This document shows, one piece after another, positions 28,223 through 39,335 of a stretch of 64,000 bases of DNA (position 1 is the first letter of the stretch; each line of letters opens with the position of its first letter). The translations under genes were made by a program, and so were the position numbers. The notes under the pieces are model-generated. The model was not told the origin of the DNA, did no database searches, and worked only from the letters and a program-made list of their open reading frames with translations. The stretch is from NCBI RefSeq assembly GCF_014529535.1, contig NW_023503373.1:3472001-3536000 (forward strand), in the 5' to 3' direction. The DNA comes from Bradysia coprophila (taxonomy: Eukaryota; Arthropoda; Insecta; Diptera; Sciaridae).

Positions 28223-29385
28223 TATTCTTCTTCTTCTTCTTTTTCAGCCTGTTTGTATCCACTGCTGGATGTAGGCCTCTCCAACTTCTTTCCATTTCGT
28301 ACGATCCACTGCCATTTGCTGCCAGTTTGTACCTGCAATATTCTTAATTCCGTTTGTCCATCTCTCTGGTGGTCTACCTATAGCTCGTCTTTTATATGGT
28401 CGCCAGTTCATGATCTTTTTGGTCCAACGTTCGTCTGTCCTTCTTGCAATATGTCCCGCCCAGCTCCATTTCAGAGATGCTATTCTTTCCATGACATCAA
28501 CGACCCTGGTTTGTTGTCGAATCCATTTATTCGTCATTCTGTCTCTGAGTGTTATTCCAAGCATACTCCGTTCCATGGCTCTTTGTGTCACTCTCAATTT
28601 ATCTTCGGATGCTTTCGTTAAAGTTAACGTTTCCGCTCCATAAGTGAGCACTGGAAGGACACAAGTGTCGAAAACTTTGCGTTTCAGACTATTATTCATT
28701 TTGCTTTTGAAAATTAGTCTAAGTTTTCCGAACGCTGCCCATGCAAGACCAATCCTACGTCTTATTTCTGCAGTCTGGTTGTCCAGACCTAACTTCAGTT
28801 TATGTCCTAGATATACATAGCTGTCGACTCGTTCAATGACAGTGTCACCAATTTTGATTTCTCTATCGTCCCCGATGTTGGTCATGACTTTTGTTTTCGA
28901 TAAGTTCATCTTGAGGCCAACTTTGCTTGCCTCTTCACTTAACTGTTGTAGCATAAGCTGAGCCTGACCTAGATTCGCTGCTATGGGTACAATGTCATCA
29001 GCGAAGCGGAGATTGCTCAGGTACTCTCCATTTATCTTTATTCCCATTTTACTCCAGTTTAACTTCCTAAAAATACTCTGCAGAATCGCCGTGAATAATT
29101 TCGGTGAAATGGTGTCACCCTGCCTTACACCTCGGCCAATTCTGAATTTCTCCGTGCTCTTATGAAGTTTTATACATGAAGTAGCATTTTTGTACACATA
29201 TCGAATTGTGTTGGAGTACCTTGAGTCTACTCTACATTCGTCTAATGCGTCCAATATCGACCATGTTTCCACTGAATCGAAAGCTTTTTCGAAGTCTATG
29301 AATAGCAAGACTATGTCGATGTTGTATTCACGACACTTCTCAATAAGCGTTCTCATCACCTGCAAATGGTCGTTTGTGACACGTC
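28223..29385 (-). mobile_element. 5'-truncated RTE-clade LINE
   Basis: A single open frame of 373 codons (28244-29365) encodes the reverse transcriptase part of an RTE-type LINE. Motifs: LLFIDFEKAFDSV, GVRQGDTISPKLFTAIL, catalytic LRFADDIV, MNLSKTKVM, and the C-terminal GRPPERWTNGIKN...WQQMAVDR typical of the clade. The frame is already coding upstream of its first Met (TNDHLQ to about 29385), so the endonuclease and early RT are missing: 5' truncation. The element ends just after the stop in a short GAA microsatellite (TTC on the plus strand, 28225-28241) rather than poly-A, as RTE elements often do. No stop or frameshift interrupts the remaining frame, so insertion is probably recent. A clear target duplication was not found. 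Confidence 0.88.
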
Positions 29386-30249
29386 AAAATATTGCTTATT
29401 TTTGTATGGTTATCCGTTTGTAAAAGGTTAAAATTATCTTATTAGTTTCCATTTACTCAATAACGATTTCAATTTCCATAAGTTCCCAATTTTTTAAATG
29501 TTCATACAAAAATCAAAAAGATTCTTCTCCCGAATCCACAGTATGCTCAGTCCGGACCTGAAAATACGTCCTTAGCAAATACTCGTATTAGATACAATAG
29601 TAGATTTTCTCATAAACACAAACTATTTTACTAACAGCGGAAGTGAAACATTACCTGATGAAATTTTGCAAATTTTCATTTCCGCAGAACTTCTCAAGTA
29701 AAACAGATTAGGTGATTGGGCATTGATTGAACATTATTTTTTTACTAGTGGGAATAAAGCCTTTGACACGGACTGTCAGCGTTCCACTCGTGATAGTAAA
29801 AATATCCAAAGAAGGACATATTTCAAAATACTTCCACCCAATGTGTGTCTGCTATAATTTTAAGAAAATTCACCTATTTAATTGACCTATAATTTTTCAA
29901 TTAAATTTGGGCCCATTACTTTCATTTTGTTACAAATTTGAATTTCCTTCGATGCGTGACGGCAGGCACTTACACTAAACTCGTTGAGGCTCTTTTACGG
30001 CTCAAAAACGAAAGTCGTTGAACAAATATTTCTCACCATGCAAAATCTAACATTATTAAACCGTGTCCAGATGATAAAGCCCGTGGACTCTGGGTATAGA
30101 ATTATTGTAACTCACCATTAAAATTGGAGCTGATCTGTGCCATTTTTACTCATTAGAAGTCCAAGTAAGATGCAAGATACAATAAGTTTGAAAACAGAAT
30201 AGCCCAGTGATCACAGGATCATTTAGTCGATATTTTTATGCAATATTCA

Positions 30250-30362
30250 GGGATCATTTTTGGAAATTATATTTCTGAAAATTCCAAAAAGTTAGAAAGT
30301 TCCAAAAAATTTGTAAATATTTTTCCGAAATTTTCAGAATTGTAATTTCCAAAAATAAGCCC
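30250..30362. repeat. Imperfect inverted repeat
   Basis: Arms at 30250-30283 and 30328-30362 (GGATCATTTTTGGAAATTAT against the complement of ATAATTTCC-like sequence on the right) match over about 33 bases with several differences. Directly followed by a second, perfect hairpin. Confidence 0.55.
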
Positions 30363-30367
30363 TGCTC

Positions 30368-30475
30368 CAGGGCCTATTTTAAGTAATTTTATTTACCAAA
30401 AATTACCAAAATTACTAGAATTTACTAAAAATTTTGGTAATTTTTGGTAAATAAAATTACTTAAAATAGGCCCTG
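30368..30475. repeat. Perfect 46-bp-arm hairpin
   Basis: The arm starting CAGGGCCTATTTTAAGTAAT at 30368 is matched base for base by its reverse complement ending at 30475, leaving a loop of about 16 bases. Perfect identity over about 46 bases implies recent origin or ongoing correction. The outer bases and those of the neighbouring hairpin share GGGC/CCTG-type ends, so both may be one composite foldback element. Confidence 0.8.
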
Positions 30476-31156
30476 CCCTGCTCAGTATCATAATGGGCAA
30501 AATCGTCACACGTTCCACACCGCTGTTGCATTAAACTCGCCAGAGCAAAGTAATTTATTTGACACTCGATGTGTAATTGTGTATTGGCCTGCAGAGTCGT
30601 GTGTAATTGTCTAGTGCCTAATGAACCACTTAGCACTTGATGTCATAAATATCTATTGTATGACACACCTACTGTCCTATTTTTTTTAGTGTTTGAGGTT
30701 TTATGAGTCTGAAAGGCCGGTGATATTAAATTAATTGGTTAAAATTGGTCCCGTAATTATTGCAAGATAGCATCGGTTGTTTTGTCATTGTTGGTCGAAG
30801 GAAGGAAAGAAAAGAAGGCTTAAACACAAATACATTTATCTTTCTGTTTTTATTTTAAAAATATCCACAAAATCTAGTTTGGTTGAGCAAATAATCAATA
30901 TATTCCTAACTCAACGTCTCGGGAACAACACCTCTTTTCTTATTGACTTTTTTTTATACAAACACTGGTACACATTTCAAATTTATTATAACTTTTTGTT
31001 ATGTAAAATGATCTTCGGTTTATTTCCACAAAAATTAAAAATGAAATTGAGTGAACATACATGATGAACATGAACAAATGTATAAAATAAGTTACATAAC
31101 TACGATCTATTCATACGCGCATATAAAAAAAACCAATTCCATTTTACCATCCCTTT

Positions 31157-32676
31157 TCAAATATTGTCATAGTCTTCATCCATTTCTAAAGTATTGGATG
31201 AACTAATTGATCCGAACGTTGGTTGGGAAATGTTAAAACTATTCGATAAATCAATATTCAATATCGGAGCCATTGGTTTCGACGTTGACGCCGACGAAGT
31301 AGCTGAACTTGGATTGGTGAAATTGTTTGACTTAATCAAAGCAGATGGACTGCAAACATCAACTTTGACGAATGGAGGTGCGGTTTTTATTGTCGATGGA
31401 GACGATATTAACGTCGATGGAGACGGTATTAGCGTCGATGTGGACGGATACGAAAATGGTGAATGCAGTTTAGTATGTGCTTGACTGTGAATTATCGGTG
31501 TCAATGGAGGAACAGGTGGCTTAACACTTGGATACAATGGAGGCGGCAAAGCGGTCTTTGTAAAATCGAATGTCATTACTGGTGCTGTATCGCATTGTGT
31601 TATTGGTGCTCTATAAACCATATCACCCAAACAACCTGGTGCCGAATCAATTCTAGTCAATTTAGGTGGTCGAATGTCAAGGTTCAAATCGTTTTGAATT
31701 TTCGGTGTAAACTGAATCACTGAACTTGAATTCACTGTTGTGGGAGACATGACCGGACTTTCTGAGATTTCTGTGTAGAAATTTGGTGTATGGTAAGATG
31801 AGGTAGGCGACATACTCGTAAGAAGTGATTGGTCCATACTCTGTGTTTTAAGCAGTGGTTGCGGTTTTGTTGACGTCGACGTTGGAGTCACTGGACGACT
31901 TTTTTTGTTTCCATTTCGAATAGTCGCAGTTGCCGTCGAACTATTTCCATTAAATGGCGGTATAGACCTAATTGACTTTGATGTACCGCCGACCGAAGAT
32001 TCACTACTGGTAGCGGGTACAGATGGTTTTTGATATGGCATTGTTAAATCGGTGGCTGTGTGCTCGTCAGCGGACGTTTGCATCTCGTCAACGTTTATAT
32101 CTGGAACATTTTTCACCAACTCCTTCAGAAAATCAAATCTGGTTTCCGACATGATACATTGTTTCATGTGCGACGGTGACAGTGTCTTCGCATTCCTGGC
32201 GTTGGTTATGCGTAATGTTTTGTTAAGTAGCGATTCCACAAACAATTCCAATGTTCTAGGTGTGCTTCAGTTAAGGAAAATGTTTCAAGTGAGCGAACAG
32301 TCCCAGAGTTCCATATTCAGTGTGCGCACATCGAACGACCGTCTGATGACAGACAATAAAGCAGCGCAAAAAGTGAATATAGAACCCTTTGGACGCTGTA
32401 TCGTTAGGTACATTTGAAAAGGATATAGATTATAATGGGCACGGCTTGTGCGACCTTTCCCACTTCTTCATCGCTCTGCATGATTTTCTTGATTCGTCCC
32501 TTTAAAAAAATAGTAGAAAACCGATAAAAAATAATTGCCATCACTGCGAATGTTGGCAATGAATGTTATAAATTGATTAACTGTAATCTACGATTGCACA
32601 AGCCTTTATCAATACTGCAATGGTTCACACTTACAGCAGGGAAACGTTGATTATATTTTCGCTTCTTAGATGGCAT
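31157..32676 (-). CDS. DRAP1: Negative cofactor 2 alpha (Dr1-associated corepressor, DRAP1)
   Basis: Histone-fold subunit of NC2, which with NC2beta/Dr1 binds TBP on promoters and blocks TFIIA/TFIIB entry. Three exons: 32676-32635, 32499-32427, 32259-31157, about 405 residues. The N-terminus MPSKKRKYNQRFPA and histone fold (GRIKKIMQSDEEVGKVAQAV, PIIISRTLELFVESLL, ARNAKTLSPSHMKQCI, FDFLKELV) match the family closely. The tail is long, Ser/Pro/Thr-rich and poorly conserved, and ends in acidic EMDEDYDNI. Intron 1 is GT-AG. Intron 2 has no usable GT donor; conserved protein is restored only with an AT-AC intron (see separate entry). The gene runs leftward, away from the repeat-rich 33-37 kb region. 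Confidence 0.93.
32260..32426 (-). other. U12-type AT-AC intron of DRAP1
   Basis: 167-nt intron between exons 2 and 3. It opens with ATATCCTTTT, an exact match to the U12 AT-AC donor consensus, contains TTCCTTAAC (the U12 branch-point consensus) about 12 nt from its end, and closes with CACAC. Joining exon ...ATAATCT to CTAGAACATTG gives PIIISRTLELF, the conserved histone-fold sequence. No GT-AG choice restores this peptide. Confidence 0.9.
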
Positions 32677-33723
32677 TTTAGCTGGACTATTTAATGTAAT
32701 TTAAAAATGATAAACTTAAGAAATTCCTTCGAAAAAAAAACTAGCTATTTGACATAAATCAACAAAGTCGCAAGTTCGCCACATCGTGCTATATAATATG
32801 AAAGCGGCGTAGCGAATATCGGTGAAGTGTGAGCGTCAATTGCGGATTGTTTAAATTTCCATTTTGCTATTTTTTTTTATCTGCACACTCCAACAAACGG
32901 TCAAAGTTTAATATGTAGACGTGATACCGTGTCAACCCTCAGGTGGAAAGAAATACGAATTGATGGTTGGTTAGGTTTCCATATTTTGTTTAGAGAGTTA
33001 CACTTTCAAAAAGCTTCGATTATAAGGACTTTGCAGTCAAAAGCGTTGAACCAACAAAGTACTATGACATTATTTAGGAGGAAATTACTCTGTTGTGAGT
33101 TTGAAAAAACTTTTTTATTTGGGTAGGCTAGGCAGCAAACATGAATAAATTCTACTCATAATTATGACATGAAAGAAATCCATAGAAGTTTAATGTTGAA
33201 TACCTGACTTTGGCAAAACCTACCTTCATCTCCTCTTGATACTCGTTGAATTACGATGCTGATTAATGATACTATTTTGAGCGTTGAAATTACATTAGTG
33301 GTCCAACTTTTCAACAGCTTTGTCTTTCATTCCACAATTTTATTCCAAATTTTCCTGAGGGAGTTGCGGGAAATGTTAACTATTATCGAAAGGCAAGAAT
33401 GATATTCGTACGATTTCAAATAAGATAAAATTTACCTGATTGTATTACTTAGTTTTGTAAAGTCCATTTCAAATTGACACATATTTTGAGTTTTCTCGGA
33501 GTTAGGTTTCATCACCACAGACATTTAAATTTTTGCTTAAATAGTACATTAAGGTACCGGTGAATATACCGAGAATTAATACTCTTCTGTATATTGCACA
33601 AACACGAGTGTAACGAGTGTACGTGTAACGACAACTTATCGATATATTAATGTAGGATATATTTACCTAGATAAATAATAATGACGTCATATCAATGGAA
33701 TAATTGAGAGAAATAATGTTTGG

Positions 33724-33804
33724 TATATATACAAATAATAGTGTCAGTATTTTCCGTTTGTTTAATTTTCAGTTTTAGTGAAAATGTTTGTGAAGTTTAC
33801 TGTT
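33724..33804 (+). promoter_or_regulatory. Candidate core promoter and orphan first exon
   Basis: TATATATA at 33724-33731, a TCAGT initiator-like site at 33744-33748, and an ATG at 33784 coding MFVKFTV followed directly by a strong donor GTGAGT. Very short signal-sequence first exons like this are typical of insect cuticle and other secreted protein genes. No matching second exon was recognised downstream, where repeats dominate. TATA-to-initiator spacing is slightly short. Could be chance or a gene remnant. Confidence 0.3.
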
Positions 33805-34675
33805 GTGAGTTTTTGTGCAAAAGTGAATGAATGGGTGAATGGATCTGTGCGTGAGCCGATTGGTTGAGGTTTGAATCTGTTATTTCATTAAAATGTTGAT
33901 TTTTCTTCTTCTTTTTGGTTTCATTTGTTTGCTTGATTTTTTACAAAAAGTTTACCCTCCCTACCGTAGAGCGCATACAATAACAAAACTCTCGACACTG
34001 TCGTTCCTGACGAGTCTCCCAGTGTTCTGTTTCCACATAAAATTCACGGGAATTTTATGGAAGTGAACTAGTGAGTTTTGAGATTAGCTGGACGAAACGG
34101 TACTAACCGTACAACAAATTATATATACTATATTATAATACTCCGAAAAACAGTGTTTAATGTCGATATATAGACTGCAATGCAATAAAGGAACATATAC
34201 GTATGAACGGCAGGAAAATTGAGTTGACTATGCGGGTGTGAATGTCTGGTTTATTTTACTCTGCCGTGAAATTAGAAAAGAATCAAAGTCTAGGAACCAC
34301 AATTTTACCACACATCTTACTTATGTTAAGAACTGCTAGAAAAACCACATAGAATTCCAAAATGTAGGAACATTTTTGTCACCGTAATAACAAAATTAAT
34401 AAATAACACAAAATAATCGTTAGGACTTTAAAATCTCGATTCTGGACAATGCTCAGAAACTATGTGCAGGGATGGCATAAATAAAGTGTTTTTCGAAAGC
34501 TGGGCACTATTTTGGTGATCGCCATAACAGACGCCTAAACAATGAATGAAGAATGAACGGTTGGCCAAAATTCCCTTCTCACACATAACTATGATTCTAA
34601 GCCCATCCAAACCCTATGTGGTAATGGATCCAGAAATGAATGTGTAAAGAAGTAGAAAAGACGATTATTTGATTG

Positions 34676-34770
34676 ATTGGCGAGTTATGATTCACTTTCG
34701 GTTGTACTCTTCAATGAATAGAGAAGAGAAACGGGCAAGACAGTTTCGCAAACACACCAAGAGCCACGCT
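34676..34770 (-). repeat. Dispersed repeat family D, copy 1
   Basis: On the minus strand it reads ...TTGCCCGTTTCTCTTCTCTA, then TGAAGAGTA, then GTGAATCATAACTCGC. The same order of blocks occurs at 39160-39238, 39239-39335 and 40070-40137. No coding capacity or terminal repeats were noted. Confidence 0.65.
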
Positions 34771-35170
34771 GGCCACTGAATTGGGAGCGAAGATAATTCA
34801 TTTCTCTGTTTGTTTCCGTTTTTTCTGATATTCATTTAGTAAAAAATTGTCTCTTTCTGTTAACAAATAAAACTAGGCCCCACCTCTTGGGTGGGTCAGG
34901 TCCCTTGACTGGCTATTTTTTTCTATAATTCCAGCCTTAGTTTTCTAACCATTTTTAAATGAGGTGGTGTTTTTGAGATCACAAAATTAAAGTCACATGA
35001 AAAGGTGATGTCTCTTTTATTCAGAAAACAGCAGTCATCACATGCTTCATTTTACTCATATTTATTTAATTTCCTGAAGAAACAAAAAGAGCTATGAGTT
35101 GAAGGTCCAGCGAGCGATGTCTTACTCCTAAGTTGAGTCTCCTATATAGTCTACTAAAAGCGCTGAACAG

Positions 35171-36130
35171 GTGGCGCATTTCTTGCTTACCTCTTGAAAA
35201 AAAAAACTCATGTGAATTACGGCTCTGGCAAAATTCACACTCGTGCAAACCCTTTAGGAACGAAAAATTTCTTTTAAGAACGCGATTTCACGCAAAAATT
35301 GTCGTATATGGCAGATTACCAGTCCAATAAAGTCCAATGTTCGAATTTAACCACATGAATTACGCGGTCGAAAACACTTAATATTTTCAAATCTGCGATT
35401 TTCGAAGCCTCTGAGAATTACTCGAGTTATCGTGTTATCAAGCAAGCAAGATTGTTCTAGACTTCTAGATTGTTCGACCAGAAATCCAGATTCACTTACT
35501 CGTCGAATAATTTTTTTTCTGGAAATCCGTTGCAAAAATGTCGCGGCAACAAGTTGTGTTTACAATTATACTCCAACCTCACTACTCCAATATTATCCAT
35601 CTACGAACTTAAAATCGGGTAAAAATTACTTAAGTTATCACGATAACAAGGAAAAGCGTCTGAGTATAATTTGGCGTATTTCCTGCCTACCTCTTGAAAA
35701 AATATAACTCGTGTGAATTACGGCCCTCGCTTCGCTCTGGCCACAAAGTTCACACTCGTTCAAACATTTTAGGAACGAAAAAAATTCTTTTAAGAATACG
35801 GATTTCACGCAAAAATGGTCGTATATCCCAGATTACTAGTCCAATTAAATTCCAATGTTCGAGTTTAACCACATGAATTACGCTACTGGTCGAAATTGAT
35901 TTTTGAAGCCTCTGAGAATTACTCGAGCTATCGGTTTCTCAAGCAAGCAAAAACTCTTTTGGGAAGTACTTCTTAATTGTTAGACCAGAAATCCAGAATT
36001 TCACTACTCGTCAAATAAGAAATTTGTCTGGAAATCAGTTGCAAAAATGTCGTGGTAAACAAGTTATGTTTACAATTACTCCAAACTCACTACTCCAATA
36101 TCATTCTCTGTCAATTAAAACAAAAAAATT
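35171..36130 (+). repeat. Two-unit tandem repeat, period about 500 bp
   Basis: Unit 1 starts at about 35171 (GCGCATTTCTTGCTTACCTC) and unit 2 at about 35671 (GCGTATTTCCTGCCTACCTC). The shared order of blocks includes GAATTACGG, AGGAACGAAAAA, GATTTCACGCAAAAA, CCACATGAATTACGC and GAATTACTCGAG. The units differ by substitutions and short indels, including a small insertion in unit 2 near 35725. It looks like a short array of a satellite-like sequence. Open frames through it are not convincing. Confidence 0.8.
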
Positions 36131-36171
36131 GAAAATCGGGTAAAAATTACTCAAGTTATTCGTTGTTCGAA

Positions 36172-36718
36172 CATTATCCATCTGCAAACTCAGCCTCAAG
36201 ATTTTCAATCTTCGTCGATTAAGACAAAATCTTTGAAAATCGGATAAGAATTATGGATGTTATCGCGGTAACAAGTAAAAAAATCTCTTGAGAATTACTC
36301 CCATCTCATTACTCCAATATTGCCCATCTACGAACTTAACCTCATGATTTTCATTCTCCGTCGATTAAAACCAAAATTTTGCAAATCGGTAAAGAATTAC
36401 TCGAGCTATCGAGTCCACAAGGAAAAGCGTCTGTGTAGAATTTCTCCCATCTTGTTGTTCTAACATTATCCATCTGCAAACTCAACCTCAAGAATTTCAA
36501 TCTTCGTCGAATAACACAACAAATTTGAAAATCTGATAAGAATTAGGGAAGTTATCGCGGTAACAAGGAATAAAATTCTCTTGAGAATTACTCCCATCTC
36601 ATTATCCCAATATTGCCCATCTACGAACTTAACCTCATGATTTTCATTCTCCGTCGATTAAAACCAAAATTTTGCAAATCGGTAAAGAATTACTCGAGCT
36701 ATTGAGTCCACAAGTGTA
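36172..36718 (+). repeat. Higher-order tandem repeat, period about 291 bp
   Basis: The block beginning ACATTATCCATCTGCAAACT recurs about 291 bp later. Each unit contains two related half-units of about 145 bp, the second beginning CCAATATTGCCCATCTACGA, so the order is A-B-A-B. Conserved words include GTTATCGCGGTAACAAG and AGAATTACTCGAGCTAT, which also occur in the 500-bp array just upstream, so both arrays share ancestry. Confidence 0.8.
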
Positions 36719-37015
36719 CGGACGTTTTCTGTATTTAACGTTTTTTGCCAATGTAGAACATTTTCAAAATATCAAAGTGAACGGACATTTAAGGGTATTT
36801 TCTTTCATAAGACCCTGACTTTCAGTCAAGGGAATAATAAAAATGCTTTGACCGCTCAACATTTCGGTTTGCTTTTAATAAAAAAATGTATCCCAAACGT
36901 GAATGGTTACATTCTGCATGAAAAGAATCGTTGTCTTTACTTTTTTTACAATTTAGGTACAAATTGCGTTAGTTTTAGAACTGATGAAGTCATCCGTAGT
37001 ACAAAAATAGCTTAC

Positions 37016-37670
37016 ACTCGTAAAAACACTGGGGTCACATCGCATCCGTTACTTCCGGAAATTCCCCAAGAAACAATGCCAATTATTTTGAAAGTGCAAT
37101 CCGCCTTCTCACAAATCAAAGGTCCGCCCGAATCACCGTTGCATGAACCTCTTCCTCCACCGAATGTACAAACATTTTTATCCGTCAAAGATGCAGAAAA
37201 GCTTTGAAGTCGTTGTTGGCAATCGGGTATTGATAAATTGGAAAGCGATGCTTCTTGCAACGCATTTGGTAGAGTGTTATTTTTGCCCTACAAATTTCCA
37301 AAATGGTAATCTCTTCTCGAGGGATACTTAATAATTTGATAATGTATATGATCAGCGCAACGATTTAGTCTATCGAGTAGTGATTGTTAGCTGAAAATAA
37401 TATGCTCTTACCTGGGTCTTTCCCCAGCCGGTGACCGTTATTCTCGCACAATCAGCTGCTTGAAAGTTCTTTGCTAGTGATGCAATAGGATTTACTGTCA
37501 GTGTACCTGCGGCTGTGTCAACTTTAACCACAGCCACATCGTTTTCAAAATTTGAAGGGTTATACTGTGGATGTCTAATGATTTCTTCTACAGAAAATGC
37601 ATTGTCTATATTGTTCAGATAATATGTTCCGACAACAGCAGTTATTGATTGAAGATCCAAGTCTGCGCAG
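37016..37670 (-). CDS. Chymotrypsin-like serine protease, incomplete
   Basis: S1-family protease fragment in two exons: 37670-37412 (CADLDLQSITAVVGTYYL ... FENDVAVVKVD ... ITVTGWGKTQ) and 37287-37016 (GKNNTLPNALQEASL ... GSCNGDSGGPLICE ... IIGIVSWG). The catalytic Asp (NDVAVV) and Ser (GDSGGP) are present. The residue at the S1-pocket base appears to be Gly (G-S-C-N-G-D-S-G-G), so it is not trypsin-like. The exon carrying the activation site and catalytic His was not found within 3 kb upstream; the first visible exon opens with the Cys that normally follows that His. The last exon (SYFLDWI-type end) was not found either. So it is a gene with far exons outside view or, more likely, a partial copy or pseudogene. 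It adjoins a repeat array. Confidence 0.75.
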
Positions 37671-38069
37671 CTAAGAAACAATCGAAAGTTTTGAAAATCG
37701 TGGTCAAAATTTTATGCGGATAACATAGAATGGAAAGTAAGTCCAAATATACCTATACAGTTGCGCCACGTTGAATAAATTGTTAAAATTCGGAAAACAA
37801 TCTCCAAAAAGCGGCAGACGCTACACTAGGAGAACTTTTTACACTCCATTGTTGGTCTGCATGTTCATATAAGACAGCTCCCCGCTGGCATTACCTTACT
37901 CCAAGTCTTTTACATTGGTTACCTTACTCGGTCGTAAAATAACGCTTCGGGCCGAATGTAATGAATTGCTCGTAAGACGGTACCCGCACTTTCAATAATT
38001 CTTCAGTAAAGCTTTTATTATTTTGTATCAAGAACTACAACTTCGGACTAACACTTATATGACCAAAAT

Positions 38070-38230
38070 CAACGCACTTCAGCAAAAGTGGTACTCTAAA
38101 TAGGGTACTGAAACTTGACAGTGCTCCATACTAAATTTTACACTGTAAAAAGAGTGGGGATAAAATTTCATACAAAATAGTACTCTATTTGACAGCTGTC
38201 ATTAATAGCACTTTTGCTGGAAGTGCGTTG
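38070..38230. mobile_element. Short MITE, hAT-like
   Basis: 161 bp with inverted ends CAACGCACTTCAGCAAAAGT and CAACGCACTTCCAGCAAAAG (one-base gap between ends) and a 7-bp flanking duplication CCAAAAT at 38063-38069 and 38231-38237; an eighth base differs. It is non-coding. The duplication length and CA-start fit hAT with a decayed target site. Confidence 0.7.
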
Positions 38231-39159
38231 CCAAAATGAACATAAATTCTTTGAGTGTGTGAAATTTGAAAGAACCGAAATTTGTACCAGACACATAGTC
38301 TATCAAGATAATAATAATAAATAAATTATTTATTCACGTGCATGCAAGGTAAGTTAAGAAATGTAGACGAAATTCACTTTTTAAGTTGAATAAATTCATA
38401 TTCGTTTTGTTGATCGGTCGTACACCTCTCCCAAATTGCATCGGACACATTGCGTTCTACTCTTATCTCTACAAACACCTGAATTTTTATTGTTAAAATA
38501 AGTTATTTATTCAATCAAGTCAGTCCATTTCTTATTGCATAGAAGTCTTCGTATTGCTTTGAATAAAACTTGTGTGCTTATAAATTATTGAACCGACAAA
38601 TAGAAGAAGATTGCTGAGCTTGTGAAAAAAGAAACCACTTTAGACGCCGGACTACGAAAGTTTTTCAACAAGAAGCTTTATAACAACATGAAGGATGGAA
38701 AAAGCTCTGAGATGAAAAACTTTCGTCTAGAATAGGTAAATGTGCCGTAATTTTGGGAAGCAGACATATTGGAAAAGATCTATATTTTTATCGGAAATTT
38801 CTTTTTTCTCATAGACAATTTCACGCAATTTTACATGACACAAAAAATTGTGTTGTTAAATTTGGTAATTTTAAAGGAGTATCAAGCATGTAATTAAATT
38901 TGTACTATTTTAACGCATAGTTTTGTGTACGTGAATGAGTTGAGTATGGCACAATATGTTTATTGTGACTGAAATACACTTCAGTGCCTCCATCTGATTG
39001 TGGTGGAGTGAACGTGTAATATGGGACATTTTTAACGTTACGCTTTGGCAACGGACCATCAGAGGATCATTTGAGTCGTCATTATGGTATGTAGTGTGCT
39101 TATGGACATGTAATTTGAAATCTTCTTCCTGCAAGGTTATGCTCTAACGAATTTAGCCA

Positions 39160-39335
39160 CCTTGGTATGTTTCGGACTAAACCTATCTCGCACGTTTCTC
39201 TTCTCTATACTAATTGAAGAATATATCCTGATGTGAGGTCTGTTTGGGACTAAGCCGCCTAACTTGCCCATTTCTCTTCTATATACTCAGTGAAGAGTAT
39301 AATCTGCAGTGAATCATAACTCGCAATATAAGCTG
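39160..39335 (+). repeat. Dispersed repeat family D, copies 2 and 3 in tandem
   Basis: Two adjoining copies, each with GGACTAA, GTTTCTCTTCT or ATTTCTCTTCT, then TGAAGA(A/G)TAT. Copy 3 continues into GTGAATCATAACTCGC exactly as copy 1 does. Confidence 0.6.

Larger units (their letters stand above)
29386..31156. other. Intergenic region with two hairpins
   Basis: No gene supported. Two adjacent inverted repeats occupy 30250-30475 (listed separately). The far end holds the 3' UTR of NC2alpha, which is transcribed leftwards. Confidence 0.4.
32677..35170. other. Non-coding region upstream of DRAP1
   Basis: Contains the DRAP1 promoter at its left end. A lone exon-like sequence with a TATA motif lies at 33724-33804, and one copy of dispersed family D at 34676-34770. 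No complete gene was found. Confidence 0.4.

Noticed and set aside
28221-28300. TTC microsatellite read as a Ser-rich protein
   Set aside because: It is the 3' tail of the RTE LINE on the other strand.
28205-29400. TGTGACGT and GTGACACGT next to the RTE ends as a target duplication
   Set aside because: The two words are not the same sequence; the similarity is partly inverted and too weak to call.
31194-31723. Plus-strand open frames rich in Asp/Val
   Set aside because: They are antisense shadows of the Ser/Pro-rich tail of DRAP1.
32393-32430. Reading DRAP1 exon 2 on to a GT downstream (PIIIYILFKC...)
   Set aside because: It destroys the conserved histone-fold sequence; the AT-AC junction restores it and has donor, branch and acceptor consensus.
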